Assembly (NCBI GenBank): GCA_037178855.1
Contig: JASJZC010000006.1
Coordinates: 2,294,001-2,358,000, forward strand
Source: Oscheius sp. JU75
Taxonomy: Eukaryota; Nematoda; Chromadorea; Rhabditida; Rhabditidae
Direction of reading: 5' to 3'
DNA: 64,000 nt
Shown in pieces: positions 53,010-64,000 of this stretch (its first letter is position 1; the number at the start of each line of letters is the position of its first letter). The notes beneath the pieces are model-generated. The model worked only from the letters and a program-made list of their open reading frames with translations. It was not told the origin of the DNA and made no database searches. The position numbers and the translations under genes were made by a program.

Positions 53010-56000
53010 ATGAAGCCCCCATCTTTTCTTCTTCTATTCAGTTTCAGTCTACTTGCATCCGGATTCGTGTATTCTCAAGAAGCTCAAGATGATGTGCAAA
53101 AGGAACAGCAGGAGAAGGAGTTGACGGCTCAGGATGTGGAGAGGGTGGGTTTTTTTTCTGTATAAAAGATGAAGCTTATATCAAAAAGGTTCAAGACCTT
53201 CTTGCTTCGAATGTTTGGTGAAACATTTTGCTCGACAAAGTCTGGTCACCTAGCGAAATGTTTCACCATAATGCTGTTACGGGAGTTTTGTAAAACTTTT
53301 TAGCTACAAAACAAGTGTTGATTAAAATAGTCGAAACATTATGGGGATGATCTTAGCTCTACTTCAGTGGATTCTGGGAATTTTCTGAGCTCTACTTCAG
53401 TGGATTCTAGGAATTTGGTAATATGTTTTTAACATTGATTTTGCGAGGAAAATAACAAACGCGGATACATGGACAAGACGAGTGCTGGAATGGCGCCCGT
53501 GGAAGACCAACAGGCCGAGCAAAATCTAGATGGAGTGGCTATTTCATAGGAAAAATGGGACAAAATTGGATGCGTGTGGCTAGAGAAGATCGAGCCCAAT
53601 GGAAACAGCATACAATGCGTTTGCGTTTCAAAACAGCGAAACACTTTTTAGGAAAAGAAGAAATCAATGCAGAGGAAAAGCAAACCTTACCGACACATTT
53701 GTCACAAGGATTCCGTGAAACGTGTTAGGCCCAAAACCGGTGTGACTAAAAAATGTGATCGGGACGTTTATGGTGGTGACTCCAGAACTGTTTCAAAACT
53801 TTAATGCAGTAGATTTTTGGAATTCGGGTGATATATTTTTGCCGGAAAATAGGAAAGGCTGAAATCGCTCTTATCAAAATGTTTCAAGATCTTTCGGCTT
53901 TCAGTATTTGATGAAACATATAATTCTCGCCAAGTCATGATATGTTTTCGGCGGGGAACGGCGTTACCCCTAATTTTTTTGGGGGGCAACGCACTACCGG
54001 AAGATGTTGCGTTACCCTCAATTCTGGTTTTGGGGATAACGCACTACACCCCTTGTGTTGCCTCCAAAACTGTAACATAAGTCTTTCCAGGATCTCATCT
54101 ACGAATTCGAGAGAGACGGAGAAATCAGGACCCGAGATGAGATGATCAAGACTGTTGGACCCTTTGTGGACCCGTTCATCTATCGACACATGAACTATAC
54201 GGTCATGACTGACTATATCGAGGTGGGTTGGGTGGAAAATCAAATTGTAAACATTGTAAATTAAACTCGACTTTATTTGGGTCCAGTTTGCTTGTACCAA
54301 ATCTATGAACTATGCCTAGAACAAAAAAATTGGGTGATCTTGTTTTCGACAAGCTATAAGCAAGAAGGTGAATCCAAATTTTGAAGTTTGATTTGTGTTG
54401 CAAAGTTTTAGATATACCCAGTAATTTACTCCTGGCTTCTACCTTACCTAAGCAAATTGAATCATACATTTTTTAGTACTGCAAACTTTCAAAACTCTGC
54501 CAATCTGACTTTTTTCAGGAGCTCTGCGCCCAGTTCCCCAATCTGACCAGCATGTACTCCATCGGCAGGTCGGTTCAAGGAAGAGAACTCTGGGTCATGG
54601 TCATCTCCAAATACCCGGAACGACATCAAACCGGCGTGCCCGAGTTCAAGTATGTCGCCAATATGCATGGGAATGAGGTAAGTGAGCCATTTTTGTTTTA
54701 CTGGCTTCCTATTGGCAGGAAATATTCAGAAAGGTACTAGACGGAACGGTTGCCATGCAAAATTCACAATTTTGAGAGACTACAAATTTTCACTGTTTGT
54801 TGTTTATTCAACTGAAGTTTCTTTCTCAAGACAAAGATAGCATAATTTGCGCTGCACGGCATGCATGTTCTTGGCTGCTTATCGAAGATTTGCATTGAAT
54901 AAGTTGGTGCGCAGCCGAAATCCCCAGGCGTGCCCATTTGAAAAGTGCTCTCTTTTCTTCAGAGCAGACTATAGTAGGCATCGCAGAATACTGAGAACAC
55001 TTATGCACACAATGTTCAAAATATTAGCACTTTTTTTTTTATTTCACGGTCCACCTAAGATGTAGCAAAACAATATAACCAGAGTACTTATCCTAGCAAT
55101 CAAAGAATTGACAGATATAACTCTAAATATTTGAGAGGACTCAAAATTCCAGGTGACCGGCCGAGTTTTCCTCCTTAGCCTGGCCTGGACGCTGTTGAAC
55201 AACTACGACACGAACAAATGGATGAGGAATATAGTCGACACTACGAGGATACATCTGCTGTTCTCGATGAATCCGGACGGGTTGGCACTTTTTTTAAACA
55301 GTGAATTACGTGCTCTGTTCGACCGAGTGTCTTTCCTCTAAAAAGTAAATCCTTGAGGCAGTACTAAAACATTTTCCCTTTGACAAAGAGCTTTCTCTGT
55401 GATTATTTTTCCCTCATACGTTTTCCTCATACATACGTTTTCCTCGTGCATCAGATCTTCCCGAAGGTCCACTTGCTTTATTGAAAACTTGAAACACCGG
55501 ACATGCCAACAGCCGTATTCTCAAAAAAGGTGCCTGTCTTATGGAAGTATTGAAACGATTGTCTTTCTCACGGTTTTTTCTCCGTAGGAGCATGGAATCA
55601 GATGGTCGGACATTCCCGAAACCGCTGTCGGCTATAGAAAACTCAACACTCAGAGGTTGTAAGCTTGGAAATATGATACAATGGATATGTCCCTTGACCG
55701 AAAAGAGAGATATTTGGTACTATTACGCGCCAAAATTTTTGTCTTCCGGTATCGCCTAAATGATCTCCAAACACATTTTAGAGATTTTCTAGTTTTATAC
55801 CATTTAGCAACTTGTGATATATCCAGAATGCATACCGATTCATTCAGAAACAAGAGACTAGATCCATTTCCCCCAGGGTTAGTGGGGCTACGTAGCAGAT
55901 TCCTTGCCACAGCTTATGTCTCTTCCTTTATGACCTGAGTGCCTAAACAGTCAAGCTTCAGAGTTGATTTCGGAAGACCTTTACATAGAAAAATAGTAGT

Positions 56001-59000
56001 AACGAACCCTATGAGAAATTGGAGTCTTTGTACTTGTACGTAGGCAAAATACTATTAGTTGCTACGATTGGCTATTTCCAAACAAAAGTAAAAGAAAGTC
56101 TCAGCTCATACTTTGAGCATGAAACAGAAAGTTCAAACTTTCAGATACGAGATCGCTGTGGAAGGAGACGATTCCGGTGTTCGCGGACGTGGAAATGGGA
56201 TGGGGAAAGACTTGAACAGGAACTTTCCGTCCAGGTATCCTGTTTTTAGGCACCAAAAATGGATAAGACCCTTCAGGTACCCGAACTTCTTCCCCTCAAG
56301 TGAATTACAGCCGGAGACCGTTGCCATAATGAACTGGAGCAAGAGGATACCCTTCGTCCTATCGGCCAACTTGCATGGAGGAACAACGTTGGGTAAGCTG
56401 GTTTTGTGGAAAATCACGAGTTGTAACAGATGGGACATACCAATGAAGGCATACAAATTAGGTGAAATACAAAAAAAAACTGGGAACACGGATCTGAACC
56501 CCGACTCCCTCTGTATAGTAGAGTAATTATTTTTGGTATTTAGCTAATCGCCCTAGTGCAATTTTGTTATAGGTCGAAAGTATAAGAGTTACATGAAACA
56601 TGAAAATTGAAAAACTAGAAATGGAGCACTGAGTAAGAGTTTTTGTTTAAAAAAAAGATTGAGTTTCTCATGAAAATATGTTTATTCAGTGAAACACGAT
56701 ACATCTAAAAAAGAAACTTGGAACTAACCAAATGAGCGGGACTGGAATCCACTTTTTTTGTAGTGGAATAGTGGTCATTGAGTGTGGGTGCAATTGCAGA
56801 GCTCTGACAAAGTCACATGAATTCAGTGAAGCACAAAATATTGAAACTGTTAGAGTTGAGTGAACAACGCTGGGGAAGAATGGTAGAACAGCGCAATGTG
56901 TAGTTTTCCCCAATTGGCCATATATGGAGACTGGAAGAGAAGTCCAGAAAATATAAGAACTGATTGAGAAAGGAAAGACAACATGAGTTGATAAAATGTC
57001 ACACTTTTCTTTCTTGTAATACAACTGTATAACTTTCGCAGATCGACGATATACGACTTTAGTGAAAAACAAATTTTTGCATATGAACTACTCTGCATAA
57101 TACAAGAAAATCCTTGAAGCATACAACACATAATTAATACTTGTGAAATATAAAGGGCTACGACGTAGTTGGTGCGCTGAGTATCTGACGACTGATTGTA
57201 TATTGCTACCTTTTTATTATTTTTGCTTTCAAAGGAAGTTGCAAAACATTCAAGCAAAGCTAGGAAACACCTAATTGAAGTGCTATGGTATCCGTCCGTG
57301 CGTCACCACGAGATAAAAGTTGGCAAGACATTGCATGTCCAGAATTAAGTCGTCAAGTCAGCTTTTGGGGAAACTTGGGAACTTAGTCTATTGTCAATGC
57401 CGTCTGTTGTCCATGTCAAGTCAAGATGTCGTAGACGGCTGGTACGATTCAAAAAGACACCAGGCATGACACAAGCCAAAAACTTCCAGTGAACTACCCC
57501 TACGATGACTTCCCAACTCGAAACAGGGATCGACGGTATTCTCCCTCTCCGGACAATGGTCTCTTCGTTCGGCTGGCCTATTCCTATGCCAGAACACACG
57601 ACCGGATGTGGAAGAAGGTGAGTGTAAATAAGAAATTGAAAGAGAACGTGTTTCAGGGTCCCAGATGTATGAAAGATGAATACAATGTGGCTACAGATCC
57701 TCAGAAGGGAATAGTCAATGGAGCGGATTGGTGGGTTTTAACGAATGCGTATTGATAAATGGGAGCAGTTGCTGTTATTTTCAGGTTCCACTCGTGATTT
57801 TTTTTAGTTTCTGTATCCATGAAAAAAAAACAATATGTTCAAAGCATACAATATCTTTTTTGATTCCTCATTTGATGTTCCAGTATCGACTTCTGACCAT
57901 GTGGCACACAACAGAATAGACAAACATTTTCCAAAGTTCTAGATACATATGTTTTGGGGAATTTATGAATTTATTATGGTTCATTGTGTACAAGAGGATT
58001 ACAGTTCAGCGACAGATCCACAGGAGAGTTTTCACAATGGGGCAAATACAGATTGAAATGAACAACTACGGAGTATTGTTTTGTTTGAAACTCTTCCTTA
58101 TATAGACTGTCCGTAAAACAATAACTAAAGAATTTACATATCCCATACCACCAGGGTGAAACACAAAAGATGTGTAGAGCACTGAGCTAAAATTTTGGTT
58201 TTACGTGCGCAGGATTGAGTCAAAACTAAAAATTTCTGCATACACATCAATCTGATGAAACACAAAATGTGTGAACATCACCAGGATAAAATCATTGATT
58301 TTCCTCGTGAATTATAAAACAATGCTAGTCAATATCCCAATGAAATGTGAATAATTTGGTACACTTAGAGAGCCCGATAAAACACAAAAGTATTCTAAAG
58401 CCACATACTCTTTTCTGGAAGGGAATACCATATCCAGGGAACATAATCTCACCAGACCAATCCTTTTCAGGTACATAGTCGCTGGAGGCATGCAGGACTG
58501 GATTTATCTCAACACGATGGCTTTCGAGGTATCCTTTCCCGACTATTCTGTCTCTCCAAAGCCATTCTTATGATCCAATCATTGATTTTTTACGGCTCCA
58601 GTATGCTCTGCGAAGTTGTAGAGATTTCAAGTCTCTACAGTTTTCCAGAACATGTCATGCCTAGAGCTCTTGACTCTAAAAACACCTTTTTTAGGTGACA
58701 GTGGAGATCAGCTGTGTCAAATTCCCCGAAACTCGGGATCTCCGGTGGCTTTGGAACGAGAACAAGTACTCAATCATGCACTTTATTGAGCAGACCCACT
58801 AGTAAGTGAGCTTTTCTCGAAAAGAGACAAAGATTTAGTGCAATCCATGGCCGGATCGTTGATGCACAGACGGGGGAGGGAATTGTGAATGCTACTGTTG
58901 GACTGGACAGTGGAAAGATTGTTGTCAGCTATGGTGATGGGGAATTCTGGAGGCTAGTCAATTTGGGTACTTTTGAGGTAAGCGAAGACGTTTCCGGGAC

Positions 59001-59789
59001 AGTAACATTGCGCGTGTATGGTGTCCCCGGGCACGACTTTTGTAGTTGGGTTCCGCGACAAACTTCCCTGAAAATCAATCTTTCGCATTTTTCAGTGCTT
59101 TACACATGACTTCTAAGTGTGTTTAATCGACTCAGCGTCTACTTCGACGTCAATCATCAACCTATTTTAAAGATGAAACAAGTTCCCTTCGGGGCGGTAG
59201 ACAAACTTGTTTTATCTTATTGTACTCTTTGCCTTCTTTTATACTTTATGCTAAGTTTAAAACAAAAAAATGGAAGATTGGGAAGCAGTAAAGTTGGACA
59301 CTTAAGCGACAGCGAGTTTTAAACAAAGGGAACTGGGATTATTCTTAGGATAATGATATAATGAGAGATTGTTTTTTGGTTTCGACGTTTCTATATCATT
59401 CCAAAAAAAGGAAGCATAACGTTCCGCGATTGTTCTTGATTTCTCCCAACTTCCAATAGCCCAAACCCTCACATTTTAGGTCACCTTCGACCACCCGGAC
59501 TACATTCCCAGGACTCAAAGAATCACGGTGAACAGACAGAGACGTTCCCCGGAAATCACTGTCTCTCTCCAAAGAGCCAAGCCTCTGACTACCACACCAC
59601 TTGCCCCTACTGAATTAGTAAGTAACTTGCCCAAAAGCGAAAAAAGGTATGTTTCAGGTCCGAAGACCGACTCTCAATCCTCGATTTGTTTCTGCTCCGA
59701 CTGAGGAAGTTTCGGAGACTACCACAAAATCTTCCAGGATCTCTTGTCACTTTATCGTCTTGCCAATTTCACTTATTTTCGTCTTTTAG
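53010..59789 (+). CDS. M14 carboxypeptidase (CPD/CPE/CPM type), GPI-type tail
   Basis: Thirteen exons: 53010-53144, 54091-54222, 54519-54677, 55153-55280, 56145-56234, 56277-56392, 57490-57617, 57657-57730, 58471-58528, 58695-58802, 58839-58977, 59480-59617 and 59658-59789. A signal peptide ([16 protein letters not shown]) precedes the catalytic domain: [15 protein letters not shown], the zinc motif [25 protein letters not shown], the zinc His in [16 protein letters not shown] and VEISCVKFP with the catalytic-type glutamate. A transthyretin-like domain follows ([26 protein letters not shown]). The end is Ser/Thr-rich with a short hydrophobic tail ([14 protein letters not shown]), typical of a GPI signal as in CPM. 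It trims C-terminal Lys/Arg from peptides. Introns are unusually long here (up to about 1.1 kb). Confidence 0.93.
53355..53416 (+). repeat. Two-copy direct repeat in carboxypeptidase intron 1
   Basis: GCTCTACTTCAGTGGATTCT followed by R-GGAATTT occurs twice, 33 bp apart. In the same intron near 53961-54052 another pair (GCGTTACCC..AATT and AACGCACTAC) also repeats. Probably local slippage products. Confidence 0.7.
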
Positions 59790-60240
59790 TGAAGCCATAC
59801 ACTGCCAGTAAACTACCAGTGATTATCTTGCCAAAAATACTGTATGTCAACTTTATGTATAAGTTCTTGCCATACTTGAGTTATGAATTTGAGGGAAGGG
59901 TTTTTGTGTTTCATGCTCTGAATAAGCCCAGGGTTAGTGGAAAACAGCACTGGGTGGAGCGGTGTCAAAGGAAATTCAGCTTTTGTGTTTGTCTTGGAAG
60001 AGCTTCAGTTACAGTTAAGGTTCTCGTAACAGTTTAGGATCAGCCGTCTCCAACGGCTTCGTCACCCTTTTACATTGGCGGCTGCGCAGCTTCGTAGTTC
60101 CAGTGGCTTCATTGGGACAAAAGCCAAGGTCTAGAGTGCACCCAAAGTTGATTTGCCACCCAATTTAGACAAAAACTTTCTGGTCAACATAATTGGATCA
60201 CTTCTGTTTCGTGGCCACGGATAAACAAACAAATAAACTT
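59790..60240. other. Spacer with repeat fragments
   Basis: Between the carboxypeptidase and the first RTE element. ACATAATTGGATCACTTCTG near 60188 resembles 12540-12560, so a dispersed repeat is present. No gene is supported. Confidence 0.4.
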
Positions 60241-61785
60241 TTCTCGAACTGTCAGCTCCCAAGATGTGCGAGATCGAGTGAAGGAGTTCTTTGACGAGTT
60301 GTACTAACAAACGGTGAACGTGGTTCCGATGCTCCAGCCCCCTCTAGAGGAAGTTCCACCAGTACTCGAAGATGAGGTCTGGAAGCAACTACATCGGATG
60401 AGGATGCGAACGGCCCTCGGACACGACTCCATTACGACGATGCAGCTCCGAGTCGCGGAAACTGAGATGGTGCCACTTCTTGCACGTCTCTTTACTCGGA
60501 TGCTTCAACATCGTGTGGTCTCTCCTGGATTCGGCGATTCGAATACCACGCTCATCCCGAAGAAAGGAGACCACACTGTTCTGACCAACTTCCGTCCGAT
60601 CTCTGTACTATCAGCTTCATACAAGCTGTTCACGCGAGTTATGTTGGCCAGAATGCATCGGAGTTTGGAATTCAACCAGCCCGTCGAACAAGCCGGCTTC
60701 CGTCGAAGTTTCTCTACCGTGGAACACCTTCATATCATCAAGCAGCTGATCGACAAGGCCTACGGTTATCGTAACCACCTCTATCTCGTGTTTGTCGATT
60801 TCCGGAAAGCCTATGACACAATTGAGTGGAACGCCGTGTGGAATTCCCTTCAACAACACGGAGCGGATCAACTCTACGTCGAAATGCTGCGGAAGGTCTA
60901 CCATCAAGCTGACTACAAGATCAAGGTGCACGAGGATCTAGTGGAGATCGACATCAAGCGCGGAGTTCGTCAAGGCTGCGTTCTTTCTCCACTCCTCTTC
61001 AACGCTGTGCTCGAAGACATCTTCAGACTCAATTGGGACAACTTCGGCTTCAACATCACCGGCCGTAAGCTGAACTAACTTCGCTACGCCGACGATGTCG
61101 TCCTTGTCGGGAAGAGCCTGAGAGCAGTACAGCGCATGGTGACCGAACTGGAGCAAACAAGCCGTAGGATTGGATTGGAAGTCAATCTCCGCAAGACAGT
61201 TGCGATGACCAATGCCTACGAGGGGGATCTGCTTCTTTCTGACCAACAAATCCAATTTGTCCAGCACTTCACCTATCTTGGAAGTTCGGTTACATGCACC
61301 ACAGAAAACCAGGAGCTGTCTCGGAGGATCGGAGTTGCATGAGGTGCGTTCAATCGTCATCGTCTGTTCCTTACCAAGAGAACCGTGCCGACAAGGAGAA
61401 GAGGCGAGTCTATCTGACCTGTATCGTGCCAAGTTTGCTGTATGGCTGTGTAGTCTGGAGCCTTCGAACTGATGAGTTGAAGAAGCTGGCAGCCGTACAG
61501 AGACGACAGGAAAGAGCAATGTTAGGCCTTACTCTTCTCAACCGCGTGAGGAACGAAGATGTTCGAAGAATGACCCAGCTCCCCGACATTCTGGACCTGA
61601 CTTGGAGGAGAAAGCTGAAGTGGGCAAGAAGGGTTGCAGCGATGGACGGAGCGAGATGGTTGAGAGCCACGACTGAATGGATACCCCTGGACCAGCGACG
61701 TGGCATTGGAAGGCCCCGTATGAGATGGGAGGATGACCTAATCCTGATTCTTGAGGTAGAAATCGGCTTTCGATGGAACCCCTAA
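60241..61785 (+). mobile_element. RTE-like non-LTR retrotransposon, 5'-truncated and broken
   Basis: Reverse transcriptase motifs in order: LGHDSITTMQL, FRPISVLSASYKLFTRVM, EQAGFRRSFSTVEHLH, FVDFRKAYDTIEW, RGVRQGCVLSPLLFN and RYADDVVLV, then a thumb and a C-terminal region ending in a GRPRMRWEDD motif. The endonuclease half is absent (5' truncation). A TAA at 61076-61078 lies just before the YADD box, and a TGA at 61340 with a frame change follows. It is inactive. The element is convergent with the one at 61.9-64 kb, and both end in a T/A-rich stretch near 61900. Confidence 0.9.
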
Positions 61786-61939
61786 CGTTGCTATATCATC
61801 GTCGATTGTTAGATATTCTTCTATTTCGACGAGGCTCACTCAGTCGTAAACTCTCAAATTGACGCAAATAAGCTAGAAATTCAAATGCATCAACGTATTT
61901 GTTCGGTTATTTATTATTATTTATTTACGTTTTTCAAGT

Positions 61940-64000
61940 CTATGTGACCAGCGTAGATCTCAAGATTTTCCATTCTTCGGCATCTCGGTGCCACCAGTTC
62001 GTACCCGCTAACTCTCGAATCTCGTCTTCCCATCGTTGACGCCTCCCGCCTCTAGATCTTTTGCCTTCAAGTGGTGTCCATTCGGTAATAGTCCTGGCCC
62101 ATCTGTTCCCGTTCATCTGTGTTGTCTTTTCCGCCCAGGTCATCTTGAGACAAAGTATCCTCTTTCTCCAGTCCACCAACTTTGTTCTTGCTCTTATCCT
62201 CTCATTCTGCCATCTGTCAAGAGAAGTGATTCGTAGCATTCTTCTTTCCATCCGTCTTTGGCTTACTTCGATGTATCTCTTGTCCGATTCCTTCAGTGTC
62301 CATGTTTCTGCTGCATAGAGAGCTATAGGAGTAACGCATGAATCGAAGAGTAATTTTCTTTTCTTCATGGTCAGCTGTCTGCATGTCAGGAGGTTGGAGA
62401 TCTTGTTGAAGGCACCAAACGCCTGTCCCATTTTTCGTTTGACCTCTTCAGAATCGTCCAGTGGAATTGAGATCTGTGATCCAAGGAAAACGAAATTATC
62501 CACAAAGCTGATATTGGATCCGTTGATGATTATTGGGGTTTTGTTCACGATGTTGGAAAGAAGTACGGTCTTTTTGGTGTTAATTTCAAGACCTACTGAG
62601 CCCAGTGCTCCAGTCAACTTATGTAGCATTCTTTCCATTCCTGGTCGGCTTCTAGAGAACAGCACGATGTCGTCAGCATATCCCAAAGTATGGAGATGTT
62701 GCCCGTTGATTCTGATCCCTTCGTCTTCCCAGTTGATCCTGTTGATGGCATAGCTCAGAGTGGCGTTGAAGAGTTTCGGACTGAGTACGTCTCCTTAACG
62801 TACTCCTCTTTTCACATCAATTGGGACTCGACTGCCGTTGACCAGAAGGTATGTAGATCCGGATTCGTATAGACGTTGCAGAAGTTGGATCAGAGAAGAA
62901 TGAACCCCCATCTCTGTTAGAGCGTTCCATGTAGACTGCCAGCTGATAGTATCGAAGGCTTTTTTGGAGTCGATGAATCCCAAGCATAGTTTGAGGTTGT
63001 GTTCTGAGCTTTTTTCGATGATCTGCTTGACAGAGTGTATGTTGTCCAGCGTCGAGTATCCTCTGCGAAAGCCTGTTTGCCAATCGTCTGCTTGCTCTTC
63101 CAAACACGTTTCCATTCGTCTCATGAGTACTCGGGATAGAACTTTGGCACATGATTGAAGCAGACATATCGGTCGAAAGTTTGCTGGATCATCTGAGTCG
63201 CCTGCTTTGTGGAGTAGAGTAACGATTGCTTCCGTGATCCCTCTAGGAACTTCTCCTCCATTCACCAAGTGATTCAGAATGTTGCAGATAATTGTTCCAG
63301 CCTCCTCCTTAGCATGGAACAGCATGGCAGGCGTGAGTCCGTCTGATCCAGCAGCCCCAGCTCTTCTTAGTTGGCAGATAGCGCTGATTACTTCATCAGG
63401 CTCGAATGGCGGAAGATCTTCAAATTCGCGAATATCTGCTGGCCTGACCGGACCTTGTGCGGAGTATAGATTGTCGAAGAAGTTCTTGAACCTGTCGACG
63501 GTTGCCTTCTGCGAGAAATCGTTGGTGTTCGATTTGGCTGCCAGCATCCTCTTTCTTGTTGTTCGTATGGACCAGACTGCATTTCTCACGCTCTTTCCTT
63601 TCTCAACTGTCCTCCTCAGGACTTCCTCTTTCCTCGCTGTCAGGTCGTCTCGTATCATTCTTCTTGCCTGTTGGGAGAGAGTAGAGTATGAGATCCTTCC
63701 GTTTGCCGTGTTGTCGTCTCTAGCCATCCGTCTCGCCGAGAGTATAGCCTTTGTTGCAGCCGAAACTTTTGGCGGCAGCGTGTCTATCCTCATTGCATTC
63801 CGCGCGGCATTCTTCAACTGCTTCTTCAGTTCCTCGTACTGTCTTTCAACACTTTCCGGGTTTCTTTCTTCTGCATTTCCAAGTATGAGAAGATTTTCCT
63901 TGAACTGGGCAGGAACTAGATGAAGATTGTGCTTCCGATTCTGCTTCCGTTTGGCTTTCATCGAACATTTTCTCCAAAACAGCATCCTTAGCATTCTGTG
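61940..64000 (-). mobile_element. RTE-like non-LTR retrotransposon, nearly intact RT
   Basis: Runs off the window's right edge, so the endonuclease half is not seen. The minus-strand frame covers the linker, AGAAGSDGLTPAML, FRPICLLQSCAKVLSRVL, QTGFRRGYSTLDNIHSV, GFIDSKKAFDTISW, RGVR-stop-GDVLSP, LGYADDIVLFS and a C-terminal region ending RGGRRQRWEDEIRE. The only break seen is TAA at 62795-62797, where the family has the Gln of RQGD; CAA to TAA is one change. The frame is otherwise open for about 680 codons, so the copy is young. The SKKAFD variant of the usual DFxKAFD box is also notable. Confidence 0.9.

Noticed and set aside
63279-63923. 214-codon plus-strand frame at the right edge
   Set aside because: Antisense of the RTE reverse transcriptase; low-complexity translation without similarity.

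Overview
The window looks like nuclear DNA of a nematode, probably a chromadorean. Genes are split by very short GT-AG introns (many about 33-50 nt). Acceptor-like TTTCAG/TTTTAG sites sit only a few bases before many start codons, as expected for spliced-leader trans-splicing. Genes on one strand are packed closely, and the mdt-15 KIX exons, F-box/LRR gene, C-type lectin and env-carrying BEL/Pao remnant fit nematodes. PEX3 argues against a tardigrade. No species is claimed. All gene models were joined by eye from splice sites and protein similarity.

Layout. 0.4-1.9 kb: a nuclease-like gene (+). 2.3-7.5 kb: the WD40 half of the ciliary transport protein IFT121/WDR35 (-), with a membrane-protein fragment in its largest intron. 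9-15 kb: retroelement remnants (an env-like piece and a BEL/Pao pol, both -) around a secreted phospholipase A2-like gene and the 5' exons of mdt-15 (both +). 15.8-19.3 kb: an F-box/LRR gene and proteasome alpha subunit pas-6 (-). 20.5-26.6 kb: a compact + strand run of eIF4E, PEX3, an NDUFAF8-like gene, UTP23 and an ITFG2-like gene, operon-like in spacing. 26.6-28.9 kb: a C-type lectin and a TMEM272-like membrane protein (-). 29-30 kb: an inverted duplicate of the F-box 3' region. 30.5-35.7 kb: an unusual gene whose best model has two protein-kinase domains. 37.0-37.6 kb: a MARCH-type RING-CH ligase. 39.7-44.4 kb: an ephrin-like GPI protein and a SMYD-type SET/MYND gene whose introns hold six tRNA-Thr genes as three divergent pairs. 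44.6-47.8 kb: a kelch gene (with a seventh tRNA-Thr in an intron) and a PH-domain gene (-). 47.8-53.0 kb: gene-poor. 53.0-59.8 kb: an M14 carboxypeptidase with a GPI-type tail. 60.2-64.0 kb: two RTE-like non-LTR retrotransposons, tail to tail.

Most genes are housekeeping (proteolysis, translation, ribosome assembly, peroxisome and complex I biogenesis). The surprising parts are the two-kinase gene with fragments of itself on both sides, the tRNA-Thr pairs in which one spacer appears flipped, the 1.1-1.2 kb inverted duplication, and a dispersed TGTTTCA/TGAAACA word that is very common in introns and spacers.
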